Source: Nematostella vectensis (Eukaryota; Cnidaria; Anthozoa; Actiniaria; Edwardsiidae). Taken from it: DNA of 64,000 bases. The stretch covers positions 6,494,998-6,558,997 of the forward strand of contig NC_064045.1 in assembly GCF_932526225.1 (NCBI RefSeq), given 5' to 3'. The notes below the pieces were generated by a model, which was not told the DNA's origin, did no database searches, and saw only the letters and a list, made by a program, of their open reading frames with translations. Of this stretch, positions 12,001 to 23,800 are shown in pieces. Position numbers and translations under genes: made by a program. Numbering within the stretch: the stretch's first letter is position 1; every line of letters begins with the position of its first letter.

Positions 12001-14113
12001 TCGCCATTTTGTCATCCTAGCAAAGTGCCAAGTGTGAAAAAGCATCCATTCCCATCGGTTGATTTGGGAAAGCCAATGTAATACTTTCGATTTGATTTGG
12101 TATATGTATAAAGTATTCAGCTTTGTTTTTAGATGGTTATTTCAGGGTTCTAACACATTATGTGCCTTCCAATAATAAATGAAAACAATAACAAGTGTGT
12201 GGCAAACAATATGGCTTTTCAAGCCACCAAGTACCTCAGATTGCCTCCCTGGTCTAACTTGTTGGGAGCTTTCCTGCGCGCTCCACCACTACCGCTTGTC
12301 CTGTCACTCTCACCATCCGATATGTCATGCTGCACCTTCTTCTCTGGTCTCCATTGACTACTGCTACTCCCTGGCAAGAATAATCAAAGAATACTCAGAT
12401 CAAATCAATCGAAACAAAATGTGAGGATTTTTCCAGCAACAACTAAAAAACCCATGCAGTCGGCCATATAGTATTTTTTATATTTTTGGGGAGTGTGGGG
12501 CTTATTTGAAGAGGGGTGATTAATTTAGTTTGTGCCATAGGTGCTCATGTATTGTACTCATATAAGTGGATTTTCACAATGTTATTCGACCTGTTGGATG
12601 TTTTTTTTGCACATCACACCACATACCTGTTCTAGGATGAGCTACTGTTTTTGGCTGCTTCGCTGTTGGTGTTCCAGTGATGGAAAGCAAATCTGACATA
12701 TCTGATTCCTAAATAAAAATATTATAAGAACTAAAATTAGTATTATAAGGATAAATCTGGTCGTGTGCAGTGATTGTTCTTATATCATAAATAAAGTTGT
12801 GTTTACAGAATGGATGCAAAATATTTTGAATTAAGACCAGGAATTTTTTTGGGGGAAGTAATATTTCGCTTTTAAGCAGTACATTTTTATTTCGTAGTTA
12901 CAGTAATTATTGTTTTCCTGTTTGTAGTGGTTATCTGTAATAGTACAGAGCAGACTATATAGTACTCTTTTCCTAGAGTATCAAATTTGGCATAAAAAAA
13001 TCTGTACTCTTAGACATAGGGTAACTTGCACCAACTATAAATCCAAGCAACACTCAAAAGCAGCATGAATAGCATAATTAAATTTAAACAGCCTCACAGT
13101 CGCCATTTTGTCATCCTAGCAAAGTGCCAAGTGTGAAAAAGCATCCATTCCCATCGGTTGATTTGGGAAAGCCAATGTAATACTTTCGCTTTAATTTGGT
13201 ATATGTATAAAAAATTCAGCTTTGTTTTTAGATGGTTATTTCAAGGTTCTAACACATTATGTGCCTTCCAATAATATATGAAAACAATAACAAGTGTGTG
13301 GCAAACAATAAAATTGATAATAGGAAAATCAAACAATCACTCGAAATCAATCGAACAAATTAGCTAATTGACATTGATTTATATTTATCAAGGTCACACA
13401 ATTTTTTATCAATCGATGCTATCTATTACTGTTGTTATTGATTACATTTTCACATTATGCATGCTGGGGATTGTCTTGACTTGGTTTAATCAGTGTGGAA
13501 AATATATACAAGGTGGTTATGAATTCTTAATTGCTTTAAATTGAATTGAATTGATACCTGGTAATCATCTATTGAAAAGTAATTAAATCAATGAAGGTCA
13601 CAAACCTTCATAATCGATTGATTATAGATTTGTTATATTAGTCGATAAATTGAATTGATTAAGATTGATTGATATCGATTTTAATACTATAATCATCGAA
13701 TGGTAACTTCTGGGTTTTTTTTAATATAAAACGCCTTGTCATTTCTATATTTAGTAATGACAACAACAGCCTGAATAACTTTTTCCTGTTTTTTTTTTAA
13801 CGCTTTGATTATTTGACTAATAACCATGACAAACCTATATGAAAAAAGCTAAAGGGTTTAATTTTTAAACCGTCTACATGCAACTGGCCACCTATAGGCA
13901 GAGTAACAAAAATATTACTGCCGTCATATCAAAACATTAACTATTACCCCAAGAGGAAATAAAGATTGTATCTCTTACCACACTCTTGTCGGAGCGAGAT
14001 GAATATCTCCCTGTGCTTGCAGTACTTCGGCTGCCTTTCGCTGTGTTCGGTCGCGTTTTCGACGACGAATTTCTACCAGAACCGAAACTGGCCGCCAAGT
14101 TTTTGGAGTTCAT
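1..14113 (-). CDS. CEP131: CEP131 (AZI1) centrosomal/ciliary protein, 5' part, 20 exons
   Basis: A centriolar-satellite and transition-zone protein needed for cilium formation. Exons in transcript order: 13979-14113, 12627-12708, 12235-12370, 11691-11748, 10818-11103, 9849-10108, 8958-9104, 8600-8788, 7082-7170, 6389-6522, 5751-5779, 5131-5183, 4934-4969, 4587-4653, 4139-4209, 3648-3771, 2870-3102, 1054-1150, 700-789 and 1-48. All are bounded by GT/AG and their phases join without a stop. The start is the ATG at 14113, opening MNSKNLAASFGSGR. The 788 codons show a Ser/Lys-rich N terminus, an IQ motif (AAITIQRWVRGWRVRRW, about residues 283-299), then long charged coiled coils. Family hallmarks are EYEAAIQRHLSFIDQLIDDK, LRREKWITEKTQQIK and EVTVKGLEPDIQKLIAKHK. 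From memory the human protein has about 1,080 residues, so roughly the last 300 lie left of the window. The small exons 5751-5779 and 4934-4969 rest on phase and splice sites alone. Confidence 0.93.
95..690. repeat. 49-50 bp minisatellite in a CEP131 intron
   Basis: About eleven imperfect tandem copies of a 49-50 bp unit. Each holds a CTAGGTCACTCAGTGCACTG-like part followed by CTTGATTTACCACAGGGAAA. The array fills most of the intron between the exons at 1-48 and 700-789, ending just before the 700-789 donor. Copies differ at several positions, so the array is not recent. Confidence 0.85.
1285..1469. mobile_element. MITE with 19 bp TIRs and TA target duplication
   Basis: A 185 bp element with terminal inverted repeats GAGAGCTTAAGCAAGTCAA at the left and its complement at the right, flanked on both sides by TA (1283-1284 and 1470-1471). 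Further inward the two halves also match around GTTGACGTCCGTGAC. The TA duplication points to a Tc1/mariner-type non-autonomous element. It lies in the CEP131 intron next to exon 1054-1150. Confidence 0.8.
1488..1745. repeat. G-rich short tandem repeat
   Basis: Three to four copies of a unit of about 40 bp containing GGGGCAGATCCAAAGTTTAAA, separated by runs of 6 to 17 G. A related GGGGCGGGGCCCC stretch and AGATCTGCCCCTGG follow, the latter complementary to the unit start. Open frames here are low-complexity artefacts. Confidence 0.7.
1866..2482. repeat. 85-89 bp minisatellite in a CEP131 intron
   Basis: About seven tandem copies. CAGCTTGCGTTTAACATACC recurs near 1951, 2037, 2123, 2210, 2298, 2383 and 2472 (the last partial), giving spacings of 85-89 bp. 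The rest of the unit carries TTGTGTTGATTCATACC and ACCATCTAGTTTTTCTA. Length variants come from small indels in the CGCCTA(TA)CGCAGACC part. Confidence 0.85.
3830..3998. repeat. 20-21 bp tandem repeat in a CEP131 intron
   Basis: About eight degenerate copies of a unit of roughly 21 bp resembling GTAATGTTCGTAGGTTGCTG. On the plus strand it reads open as a seven-residue repeat (MFVGCCV-like), but it sits between exons 3648-3771 and 4139-4209 and is not taken as coding. Confidence 0.75.
4286..4440. mobile_element. Diverged copy of the GGCCGTAGCAG repeat
   Basis: This stretch matches, in inverted orientation, the element at 5334-5495. Shared parts include GTGCCCC, a GACATGATCAGTAGGG-like block, GTGGCTGTTCCCC and TATTTTCTTAATGTTTCT. 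The left end reads GGGCCGAAGTAGGGGGTGGGG. The right end is degraded, so no target duplication can be called. Confidence 0.55.
5334..5495. mobile_element. MITE with GCCGTAGCAG terminal inverted repeats
   Basis: Roughly 160 bp bounded by AAGAGCCGTAGCAGGCC at the left and CTGCTACGGCCTTG at the right, which are inverted repeats of each other. The interior has paired AATATTGGGGG(T/C)GGG motifs. It lies in the intron between CEP131 exons 5131-5183 and 5751-5779. Confidence 0.65.
7171..8345. repeat. 56 bp minisatellite abutting a CEP131 3' splice site
   Basis: About 20 highly similar copies of a 56 bp unit that includes AATGGACACTTGATGGATAA, TTGCTGAGGGGGTGAATATG and TCATGAGTGAAAACAG. The last partial unit runs up to exon 7082-7170, whose acceptor lies in the position equivalent to TTGCTGAAGG of the unit. 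Read on the minus strand every unit carries a pyrimidine-rich CACCCCCTCAG. Long minus-strand open frames across it are by-products of the repeat. Confidence 0.93.
9630..9882 (-). repeat. 75-78 bp tandem duplication of a CEP131 exon end and its donor
   Basis: The last bases of exon 9849-10108 and its 5' splice site recur three times downstream. The motif GTTCTTGGAAATCTGGCAAA is spaced 78, 75 and 75 bp. Two further copies keep a CACAG/GTAAT donor, with alternative exon ends at 9771 and 9696. All spacings are multiples of three and the frame remains open to about 9546. The third extra copy is truncated and lacks a clear donor. Confidence 0.8.
10215..10254. repeat. 40 bp near-perfect palindrome
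   Basis: CTGACAAGATGATTCATC and its complement face each other across a few bases, with three mismatched pairs at most. The sequence could form a hairpin or be the relic of a very small inverted-repeat element. It lies in a CEP131 intron. Confidence 0.7.
11898..12210. repeat. Dispersed repeat, copy 1
   Basis: About 310 bp nearly identical to 12994-13309 in the same orientation, for example GTGCCAAGTGTGAAAAAGCA and CATCCCATTCCCATCGG-like parts. The copy stops just upstream of exon 12235-12370. No terminal inverted repeat was seen, so it may be a local duplication or a retro-element fragment. Confidence 0.8.
12994..13309. repeat. Dispersed repeat, copy 2
   Basis: Second copy of the 11898-12210 block, located in the first CEP131 intron. 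The two copies bracket exons 12235-12370 and 12627-12708 in direct orientation, so unequal exchange between them would delete both exons. It is followed by an ATCGAT-rich stretch to about 13690 that resembles the ends of the element at 50814-51703. Confidence 0.8.
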
Positions 14114-15209
14114 ACTTAAAATTGCTCACTAGCAAGAGCACGTCAACCAACGATAGGGTACAACATGAACTTTATCGGACGCATTCAACTGACAGGTTGA
14201 AGTGTTATTTTTTTACTTGTGTTTTAAAGAAATATGTTGTGTTGCTTCTGGCGCCATTTTCGATTTGGACGCCATTACTAGGGAACGGAGCGCGGCTACC
14301 AAGCAAGTCCGCAACATATGCATTCTGGGTATCACCCCACAGGTACCCCAAGCATACAGTTTGTGTTAAAAATTGCGCCGCCCGATAACACGGAGTTCGC
14401 ATATCACGGCCGCCATTGTGGATTATGCCCTGCGCATGGGGAAGGGAGAGGAAAGATGCCCGGGGTAGGGGGAGGGGGAGAGAATTTATATTATAATATG
14501 TATTAGCGTACCCACCAGCAACCTATAAAAATATTTCTTCTCTTCCGGTGCCCATATATGGGCAGTAGGAATCCTACCAATTCTTACCGCAGCGACGTCA
14601 TATTCCTACCAAATTACAAGGCTCGGTCACATATTATAACGTGACCGCTTAGCAAGGATCACTTGGATTCGGTAACTCGTTGAGAACAGAAGTTCTCTAT
14701 ACTATCTAGCCTCTTTCAAAGCTTACCCCTCTGGTGTATGAAACTCCAGTTTGGTTACACTGTGTGCTGAGTTCAACCCCCTGTGCGCACGTACTCCACA
14801 AGCTAAATGGCTACACAACGAATCTGCCCCGAGTTAAGGGGACTTGGGATTTCAGCGCAAAACCATTAATTTTTATCCAAATTGACTTATCGTTCAGAAG
14901 CATAAAATACTGGACACGTTTATTGCCAAAGGATGACCAGGCTCTTTTGAAAACAGTAATTTATATGGAATGTGTGAAGTATAACAAACATTTAAAAATT
15001 AGCTCAGCTTACTCGGCTCTTATGACAACAGGAAATATACTAAGATATAAGCAGAAGCCTATTAGTTAGCCTACCTGTTAGCTAACCCTGCTATAAAGCA
15101 AAGAATTGCTCTAACTCTACTAACAATAAATAACCACATAATTATACAAAGGCTGAAGAAAGAATTAAATTAATTAAATTTCGTAGTCAAATGCAAAGGA
15201 TTTAACAGG
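14114..15209. other. CEP131 upstream region, no gene seen
   Basis: Contains the presumed CEP131 promoter and 5' UTR. A locally GC-richer part spans about 14,240-14,480. Open frames are short and do not resemble known proteins. I could not place a transcription start or a convincing ciliary (RFX) X-box. Confidence 0.5.
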
Positions 15210-16335
15210 GTAAAACTGTGATCATAAATCCTACAGCTAATATAGAGGGGATAAATGCAAAACTGACATACGACTGTTTCCTATTAATGGCAAATATTAA
15301 AAAAAATAGGCTGTTTCTATAACAAAACTAGTCTGCGTCTGTCTGTCTAAAGTGATCGCCTTATCAGGCTGGTGGATCATTATATCCTAATAACAACTCT
15401 AACTTAATTTTATTGTTGACTATTTTGTTGCTTTTTCAAAATGTGAGCTCGATGTTTAGACATGTACAATGAAGTCTAAAATGCACATAGCCATTGAAGA
15501 AGATACGCGGAAGATGTTTTTTATTACTTTTGTGTCTTCCCTCGTCTAATCTATAACAATATATTACCTTTTAAAGATCTTCCAAGTCTTGTGCTCCGCT
15601 TGAACAGGTATTTTTCTGAGAAAGATCGCACTAGGTAGACCTCAAAACTTGCTGACATTTGTTACATTTGCTGACATTTGCTACCTGATCATAACCTCGG
15701 CAAAGAGGATGAAACTCTACCTAATTACTTCTTCTTAGTGTCTACTCTTTGTCATTTTGGAACTCTGTACCTAATTACTTATTCTTAATGCCTACTTCTT
15801 TGTCATTTTGGAACGAGTTCATCTTTCCTGGCAACTTATCATGTTGCGCTGCCAAAAGCCTTTACGCTCTTATAGTGGATGATGCTATTCTTAGGGGAAA
15901 AGGATCTAGAGACTACGCACTTTTTCTATAACTTAGGGGTCAAAACTTATGTTGGTCTCACCTATTTTTCTTCTCTCTGAACGAGCACAGCGGCTTATTT
16001 AGGTCCCCCAACGGCCTTAGTAAACTACGAGAACAGAGTTGTTCCAAAACTAAGGGGCGGGTTGTTGGTTTCAGGGGGTAGTGAAGGGGTGGGGTTGGGG
16101 TGAGATGAGTTTGAATTAGAGTAAATCCTAAAGACAAAACAAACATTGAAAATAAATGATATAGTGTCGTCTTTTATGAAGTATTTGACTTATCATTAAG
16201 TGAAACCACTTTAACACGGGTATCCCTATATTGACTATACGGGGACGTGGATAAAGTAGGGTAAAGTTTTTCCTTTTCTCTTTCCTACATTCGTGTATAC
16301 AGTTCCCACCGCTTTTCTGTCATGGACAGGGCTCC
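15210..16335. repeat. 1.1 kb direct duplication, copy 1
   Basis: Starts GTAAAACTGTGATCATAAAT and ends TGTCATGGACAGGGCTCC, as does the copy at 16505-17719. Both hold the same short minus-strand open frame at about 15958-16146. The copies differ by point changes and small indels. No terminal inverted repeats or poly(A) tail are visible. Confidence 0.85.
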
Positions 16336-16504
16336 GATTATATCAGTTTGCTTTCACATTAATCTCAAAGAATTACAGACCTTTAGCGGCACCTCTTTTG
16401 GGCCAAATACCCACCTCACCTGGCAAAATGTATAATATTTTTAAATTTTGTTTTAAATTTTTATATAAGAGGGGTCTTTTACTTTTTAATTTCCGCTTAA
16501 TATA

Positions 16505-17719
16505 GTAAAACTGTGATCATAAATCCTACAGCTAATATAGAGGGGACAAATGCAAAACTGACATACGACTGTTTCAAATGTCGCAAATATGACAAAAATA
16601 GGCTGTATCTATAACAAAACTAGTCTGTGTCTGTCTGTCTGTCTGTCTAAAGTGATCGCCTTATCATTTATGTATGAAATTATGCTAAATGCTATCCATT
16701 AGGAAGTCTCACGCTGGTGGGTCATTATATCCTAATAACAACTCTAACTTAATTTTATTGTTGACTATTTTGTTGCTTTTTCAAAATGTGAGCTCGATGT
16801 TTAGGCATGTACAATGAAGCCGAAAATGAACATGGCCATTAAAGATGATACGCGGAAGATGTTTTTTATTACTTTTGTGTCTTCCCTCGTCTAATCTATA
16901 ACAATATATTACCTTTTAAAGATCTTCCAAGTCTTGTGCTCCGCTTGAACAGGTATTTTTCTGAGAAATATCGCACTAGGTAGACCTCAAAACTTGCTGA
17001 CATTTGTTACATTTGCTGACATTTGCTACGTACGCTGACATTTGTTACATATGCTGACATTCGCTACCTGATCATAACCTCGGCAAAGAGGATGAAACTC
17101 TACCTAATTACTTCTTCTTAGTGTCTACTTCTTTGTCATTTTGGAACTCTGTACCTAATTACTTATTCTTAATGCCTACTTCTTTGTCATTTTGGAACGA
17201 GTTCATCTTTCCTGGCAACTTATCATGTTGCGCTGCCAAAAGCCTTTACGCTCTTATAGTGGATGATGCTATTCTTTGGGGAAAAGGATCTAGAGACTAC
17301 GCACTTTTTCTATAACTTAGGGGTCAAAACTTATGTTGGTCTCACCTATTTTTCTTCTCTCTGAACGAGCACAGCGGCTTATTTAGGTCCCCCAACGGCC
17401 TTAGTAAACTACGAGAACAGAGTTGTTCCAAAACTAAGGGGCGGGTTGTTGGTTTCAGGGGGTAGTGAAGGGGTGGGGTTGGGGTGAGATGAGTTTGAAT
17501 TAGAGTAAATCCTAAAGATAAAACAAACATTGAAAATAAATGATATAGTGTCGTCTTTTATGAAGTATTTGACTTATCATTAAGTGAAACCACTTTAACA
17601 CGAGTATCCCTATATTGACTATACGGGGACGTGGATAAAGTAGGGTAAAGTTTTTCCTTTTCTCTTTCCTACATTCGTGTATACAGTTCCCACCGCTTTT
17701 CTGTCATGGACAGGGCTCC
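16505..17719. repeat. 1.2 kb direct duplication, copy 2
   Basis: Second copy of the 15210-16335 block, 169 bp downstream of it. It has an extra stretch near 16668-16710 and an expansion of the GCTGACATTTGTTAC motif near 16995-17065. The shared short open frame (17342-17530) stays intact but matches nothing I recognise. Confidence 0.85.
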
Positions 17720-20700
17720 ACAAATTCAGCTAATGAAAAATGTCAGATCTAGATTGTTATGAGGGTTGTGATTGCAGAAAAAGCAACAAGCAACAAGTAG
17801 GAGGACTTCTTTTTGACCATTGTACCTTTTGTTTTAACAACAAGTAGTCTAGGATTGATGAAGTGCGAGAGTAAATCGAAAGATTTACAGCGTAGTTGCA
17901 TATCCGCCCACTGCTGAGAACTGGATTCCTTGGAGGGTTACAATAACAAGAAGAAGTCGAGAAGGAATGAACAGCTTCCCTGTTTCCCCACACGACAGAG
18001 GCGATAATTTTAACTGCTATCCCTTAAGGATAAATCATCTAAAACGGAGACCTTTTCCTGTCCCCTAAGGTCAAAACTCATTTTATTTTGCTATCCCTTA
18101 GAATTTGAAACTCATTTTCTCGAGGAGCATATGTTTTTTTAGAGGTGTCCCACCCCTACCACCCTAACCCCTGTCGCTGCCCTGTTCACCCACCGTTAAC
18201 CAGAATATCAAAGAACAATTTCATTCGTTAAATAAACATTGTTGTTTATCATGAATCTGGTCAATGGTGAGAAAGTAAGTCCGCTTCAAATCCCAACTAT
18301 GCATCTGATGTTTGCAGAGTTTCTGTAAAGGTATACAAAACAAAAACCCAGTAACGGTACGAACAGTGCGAGCTCGATGCAAAAAAAAAATCCTTTACAT
18401 TTGTCATTCAACATGGAACATTTCCAGCCTCGAGTTAAACTCGGGATGAATTTGAGAAAGCGAGCATTTACTGTCATAGATCTGACGGCTGCAAAATGAC
18501 GCTTGGCTACTTTGCCATCGCCTGCACATCGCGTTACACTGAGAATCGCTGTTAGTAGAACTGAGACATTCTACTACAGTTGCAATATAGTCTGGATACA
18601 CTGTCTGAAAACGAGCCAATAACAAACTGTCACCCGTCACCGTCATTGGTCACATCATGTCAAATCCCAAAGAAACCAATCAAAACCGCGGGTTTGATGT
18701 TGCTCTCCTGTCACATTTTCGAGTTTTGAGTTGCAGTGTCGTGTGGTGAACGACAGTAAAATTGGCGGGGAAAACATGACAAGTATTCAGACCTTGATGA
18801 CCGTGAAAACAACTAGTGAAAACTACTAAACAGCTAAGGAACACAAGGAAATCTTGTTAAGAGGTTTAATACTTGGAAACAATGTTAATGGTGACTACAG
18901 ACTAGAAAGAGAAAACGGAGTAAGCTTACACTTACGGCAGCTGTTCAAAGGGATGAGGTTCAGAAGAAGGAGTTTGTCAAAATTGCAGGTATGTGTATTG
19001 TTATAATGCATGTCCAAATCTTACTTTAAAGGTTTCCTTGGAGAGTGAGAAGTTATGTACCTATTTCAGCCTATAGAAAAAACATAAAATGTTCTTTGCG
19101 CGCCTTATTAGCTTTAGGAAAACTGGGTAAATTTGGTTTGGAAGAGTTCAGGAGCCGATATCTCTTAGGGTATAAAATTCGACCAACTGCTATTCGTAAG
19201 GGAGTAATTAACCTTTTTTTTTTAAAATTCTGTTATCTCTTAGGGAATAAAATTCTACCAATTGCTATTCGAAGGGGGTGTTTTGGCCTTTAAAATTTCC
19301 TTGAACCACACCCAATTTGTTATCGGAGTCCCCCTCGCACATCTTCACGACTCCTCCCTGGTGCCGGAGGAGTGGTGGAGATATGCTAAAAATAACTCAA
19401 TTCTCAGACACAAATTAAAAAGATCCTGGATCAAATGTATTTCAACAAGACAGCACAGCAGAATAAGAAAATATATCTGTAAAGGGATGTCCAATATTCT
19501 ACTCCATATTTGACAACCAACTGCCACAAGCATAAAGCATTGGAAAAGGATGTGCTGAGTACAAGCACCTGCATAAAATGCAGTGAAAAATTTAAACAAT
19601 CTCCAGGTGCATTTTCCCATCAGTATTGTTCACCTTTACTTTGGATTCACTGAAAAGAATTAATTGGATTCAATGAAAAGAATAATCATGGGGTTTTTGG
19701 TAATGGTGCAAATAGAACGAGTTGTGTAAAATTGGTAAGAAACCTAGAAAAGATAACCAAACAAGGGATATTCAAAATGCAAAATACATATCAATTTCAG
19801 TTCTTAGGCTATAGGCATGAGAAATGGCCGACTTTGGAGTCAGATAAGAATGAGGCAACAACATTAAAGTACCTCTATTTACCTGTGGGGCAACCCAGAA
19901 ATGCCGAGGGTGGTATTGGCAGTAAGGGTTTTTGTTCTTAGAAAAGAGAAAAGGGAGGCTAGTGGTGTCTTATCACTTGCCCAAGGCAAACACTGCAATG
20001 GTTTTCCTTTGATGGTTTGAATGACTGTCTTTTTGTTTGAATGGTTTCAATTCCATGGTTTTACTTCCATGCATGGTTTTGTTGTCCATTTTTTTGATTA
20101 AGGATGGTTTGTAAGGTTTTCCTTCCATTCTTGAAGGTAGCCAGTTAGGGAAGTTAAGACTGTTACAGAATGGAAGCTGATGAGTGTAAATTAACGAGGA
20201 ATGGGTAAGTCACTGAAGTACAGGCTAGCCAGTTGGAGGCAGGTAAAGTGGTGAAAGGCAGGTTAAATCGATAAGGGTATGTGAGATGATGGAGGTTGGA
20301 ATACCTAATCAATATAGATATGTTCAAATGAAAGTATTGTTCTTTTATTTTTTACTTGCTCTTGTATAGATAAGGGCTTCTTGGTCCCCCCGCATAATTC
20401 AATGCAGTATTAACGATCAATAGATCGGGGTATCACCCTTGCCAAGGGCTCATTGTCGCCAAGTTTTTATCTGACGCTATCTTGTAACCTAGGGCAATGG
20501 GAGGCTAGAGGTGGGATATCACTTGCCCAAGGTGAACACCTAGGGTAGTGGAGGGAGGAAATGCCTGACATCTCCATTCTACACCCCATGGATGTGTAGC
20601 CACTGCCCCTCAGGGGTTTACATGGTTTTCCTTCCATGCATGGTCCCATTGATCATGACTTTGATGGAGGGTGGTTTGTATGGTTTTCCTTCCATGGTTT

Positions 20701-20814
20701 GAATGGTTGTCCTTCCATGTAGGATAGCATTTGATGATGGCTATGATTTGACAGTAGGCTGCCAAGGCGCAAGGGCAGAAATAATTGTCTGGATGGCATG
20801 TTGCGGGAGGTGCT
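17720..20814. other. Gene-poor stretch 3' of the recombinase gene
   Basis: No confident gene. A donor-like CAG/GTATGTG near 18,988 follows about 90 bases that are open in more than one frame, which could be an isolated 5' exon, but no partner exon was found. From about 19,960 to 20,740 the sequence is rich in diverged GGTTTTCCTTCCATGG repeats and contains two copies of a TATCACTTGCCCAAGG(C/T)-type block (near 19,970 and 20,517). Confidence 0.5.
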
Positions 20815-23800
20815 TCATCTGAGGGGCTTGAACATCCACAGCAGATGGTCCTGGCTTGGATTGTCGTCATGAAGTTCAGTAATCATTTCTGCTCTTGCGT
20901 CTTGGGTGTAAAGTTCAAAGCTGCTCGACTTCCTAAAAGAAAAGATGAAAATTTACATGTTATGTATGACGACTTAGAATTCGTCAGGAAATCATGATAA
21001 GCAAAACATTCTTGGGTGTGCAAAAGTCCTGAGACTAGCAATTAAGAACACATCACTCACTAACTAATAATATGATAATATGGCAATGACAGCTTGCATG
21101 CTTGCATTTTTTTACCAGGGCAAGCATAACCCAAAAAAACTGAAGACAAAAGCTTTTTGATTTTTGGTAAAGAAGCGATGAATACCAACAAAGAAAGCGA
21201 AAGTGAATTCTACTACCCCAGAGGCAAAATTTGCAAGCAAAAGTCAAAACAACAAGAACAACAACAAAAGTGACCTTTCATGACTATAAAGAGAAGATGC
21301 CTAACAACCAGTAGGAACTGAAAATATCAATACAAGGGCAGAAGAGCAGGAAGGACAATTGGAAAGACATCAAGTGATTTTAATGTTTTTTGTTACTGCT
21401 GTAAGGTATATTTCAATGAACCAACACCAGTAAAAACATTCTTTGATTATTATATTCGTACAAAAGTTCATATCACACCACAAAATTAATGTCATTCTGC
21501 TTTTGGCAAGTGTTCTTACCAGCGACCAGCCCTTTTGATTGTGCTATCATCAGCACCACATCTGGCTGCCCAGCGTGCTGCTGACCTTCTAATGCTATGT
21601 GTGGTGTATGGCTTCTCAAATAGGGCCTTGGTCATCTACAAGCAAGAGGGAAATAATTAATAAACGCATGTATAAAATATTAGAGAGGGAGCACAATTTT
21701 GTCTGCATATATACCTGTAACAAGCATGCAGTGCGACATGCTTGAGAATCCAGCATACTTTGCAGGCACTGCCAAAGGCCACTACGGGCAGTGCGAGTGT
21801 GATACAAAATTAAGAAAAGTGCATGGCATGGTCATATTATTACACCATTTGTAAGAATCTCTAAATTAGTTTTAAAATTCCTGCAACTTTTCTCCTCATT
21901 TTGTATTTGTTTTTGAAAGGAAACCACAAGAATGAGAGAAAAACAGTATTTTATGATTGTAAGCCAGCCGGAAAAACAAGTGATATTATATAATTTACTG
22001 TTCCTTATGACAAGAAATTAGAGATTTGATTAAGATATTGGTGTACTGATGTATTTACCTTGGAAAAAATAGTACGATATGAGGCCACACTTCGCTTTGA
22101 TGGAAGGGCACGTCGGTTGTCCTTGGCAATGCGAGGGAAGATGTAACCCTTCGTGATTCCTAATAATATATCACTAGATTAGATTGCTAGGTTTCTATTG
22201 TTAGTAATGGTGGAGGTAAATTAAAGGTAAGGTTTTCCTAAAAATGAAAAAAAAGGAAAAGAAATAAAGAAATAGGATGTGTAGGGGCAACCCAGAAATG
22301 TGACATTGTGCCTCCAATAACTTACCAGAAAACAACAGCCACGAAATGAGTGCCATAACAGGGCACAACTTAGGGTTTAGGGGATTGGCCCATAGCGACA
22401 GATTAACTCCTGCAATATGTAAATTATAACAATATTATATACCTCAAAAGAAAAATAACTATTCACAAGAAAAGGTACACACCTTTGGCATGCTTGTCAG
22501 CCTTTGACCATGGCAGCTTTATCTGAATGTGGGAGGGAATTTGGCCAGAGTTGACTAAAACAAAAAGAGGAAGCTGATTAAAAAAATTATAGATGGAATG
22601 AGCTAAATCTAAGGATTGAAAATAATGTGACATTTGATAATTTACCATGACTTTAGATTTTATTGCTGATTTACAGTGATAGTAATAGTAGTAAGACATG
22701 TGTTCAGTCAACTCTACACCTCACTCAATTTTCAAAAGGATATAGGGATCCTTTTGAATGAACAGACATATAGGTAGTGCCAGGCTATGAATAGGAGCTT
22801 TCAAATTCTAATGAAGTTGTTCCACGTAGGCAGTGTAATTTTTGACTACTTTTAGATGAAATTTGCAATGAATTGCCATAATGCCATTACAATGGCATTA
22901 TTATGATATAATGAATAAGTTTCAAATCTCAGATTCTGCATTTATTTGATTGAATAACAGTGCCAGACAGAAGTATAACTGCTGAAATACCACTAAGCCA
23001 AAAAATTAGGCAGAATAATTATAGGAAAGCAATTGAATAAAATGAACCAAAGTAGTCCAAGGCAAAAGAGTATAATAAAAATAGCAAAATATTTTCCAAA
23101 TTTGTAATGTTGTAATGTTTCATAAAAGCTGCCTTTCCAGTAGGCAACTATTAAAGAATTTTATAATTACAATATTCTAACTTCGATTTCAACCATGGGA
23201 TTGACGTTTCTTTGTCTCCAGAAAATGTATAAATGCAAGGAATCTCTAGTCCATTTCCAGCTCCACGATTTATCCTTTTCCAGTTACAATAGCCATCCAC
23301 TTGTTTGTTGCATGCTTTAGAAATCGGCTAACAAAAGGCCCATGCGATATTCTCATGACGAAAAGCTTAAGTCGTTGATATAAACGAGCATAATGAGCAA
23401 CTTTGTGTAGAATTAATTGCTATTAAGTAAAACAACTCACTCTCATGATAAGTAAAATACCTAGTTTGAAAATCAAGCAATAAACCAAAATATTACAGCG
23501 TTGTTGTTATCACGATAACTTTTAGATTCCATTTTAATTAAGCCAACACCTATTGTTCAAGTTTTTGACGCCCAGTGGTCGCTTATGAGAGCAAGCTCTC
23601 GTAAGAGACCAGCTCTGTTAACAACTACAATTATCAGTTCCCAAGGTGGTCGCTTACGAGAGCTTCAACTGTTTATTGAGATTAGGATATTATCATTGTT
23701 TTCCTCTAATAAGCTATTAGATGTCTATTTAGTTCCTGCTTCTTCCATCTGCTGGACCCTTGATTTTGTGATAGTATCGGAGATTATCCTAGAATCTACT

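Noticed and set aside
14283..14298. Possible RFX X-box (GTTCCCTAGTAATGG on the minus strand) upstream of CEP131
   Set aside because: The right half does not fit the RRNRAC consensus half site, so the match is too weak to annotate.
15210..17719. Paired 1.1-1.2 kb direct repeats as LTRs of a retrotransposon
   Set aside because: Only 169 bp lie between them, with no TG/CA ends, primer-binding site, polypurine tract or coding sequence.
18840..18990. Possible plus-strand coding exon ending CAG/GTATGTG
   Set aside because: Open in two frames with no recognisable protein, and no downstream exon in matching phase was found.
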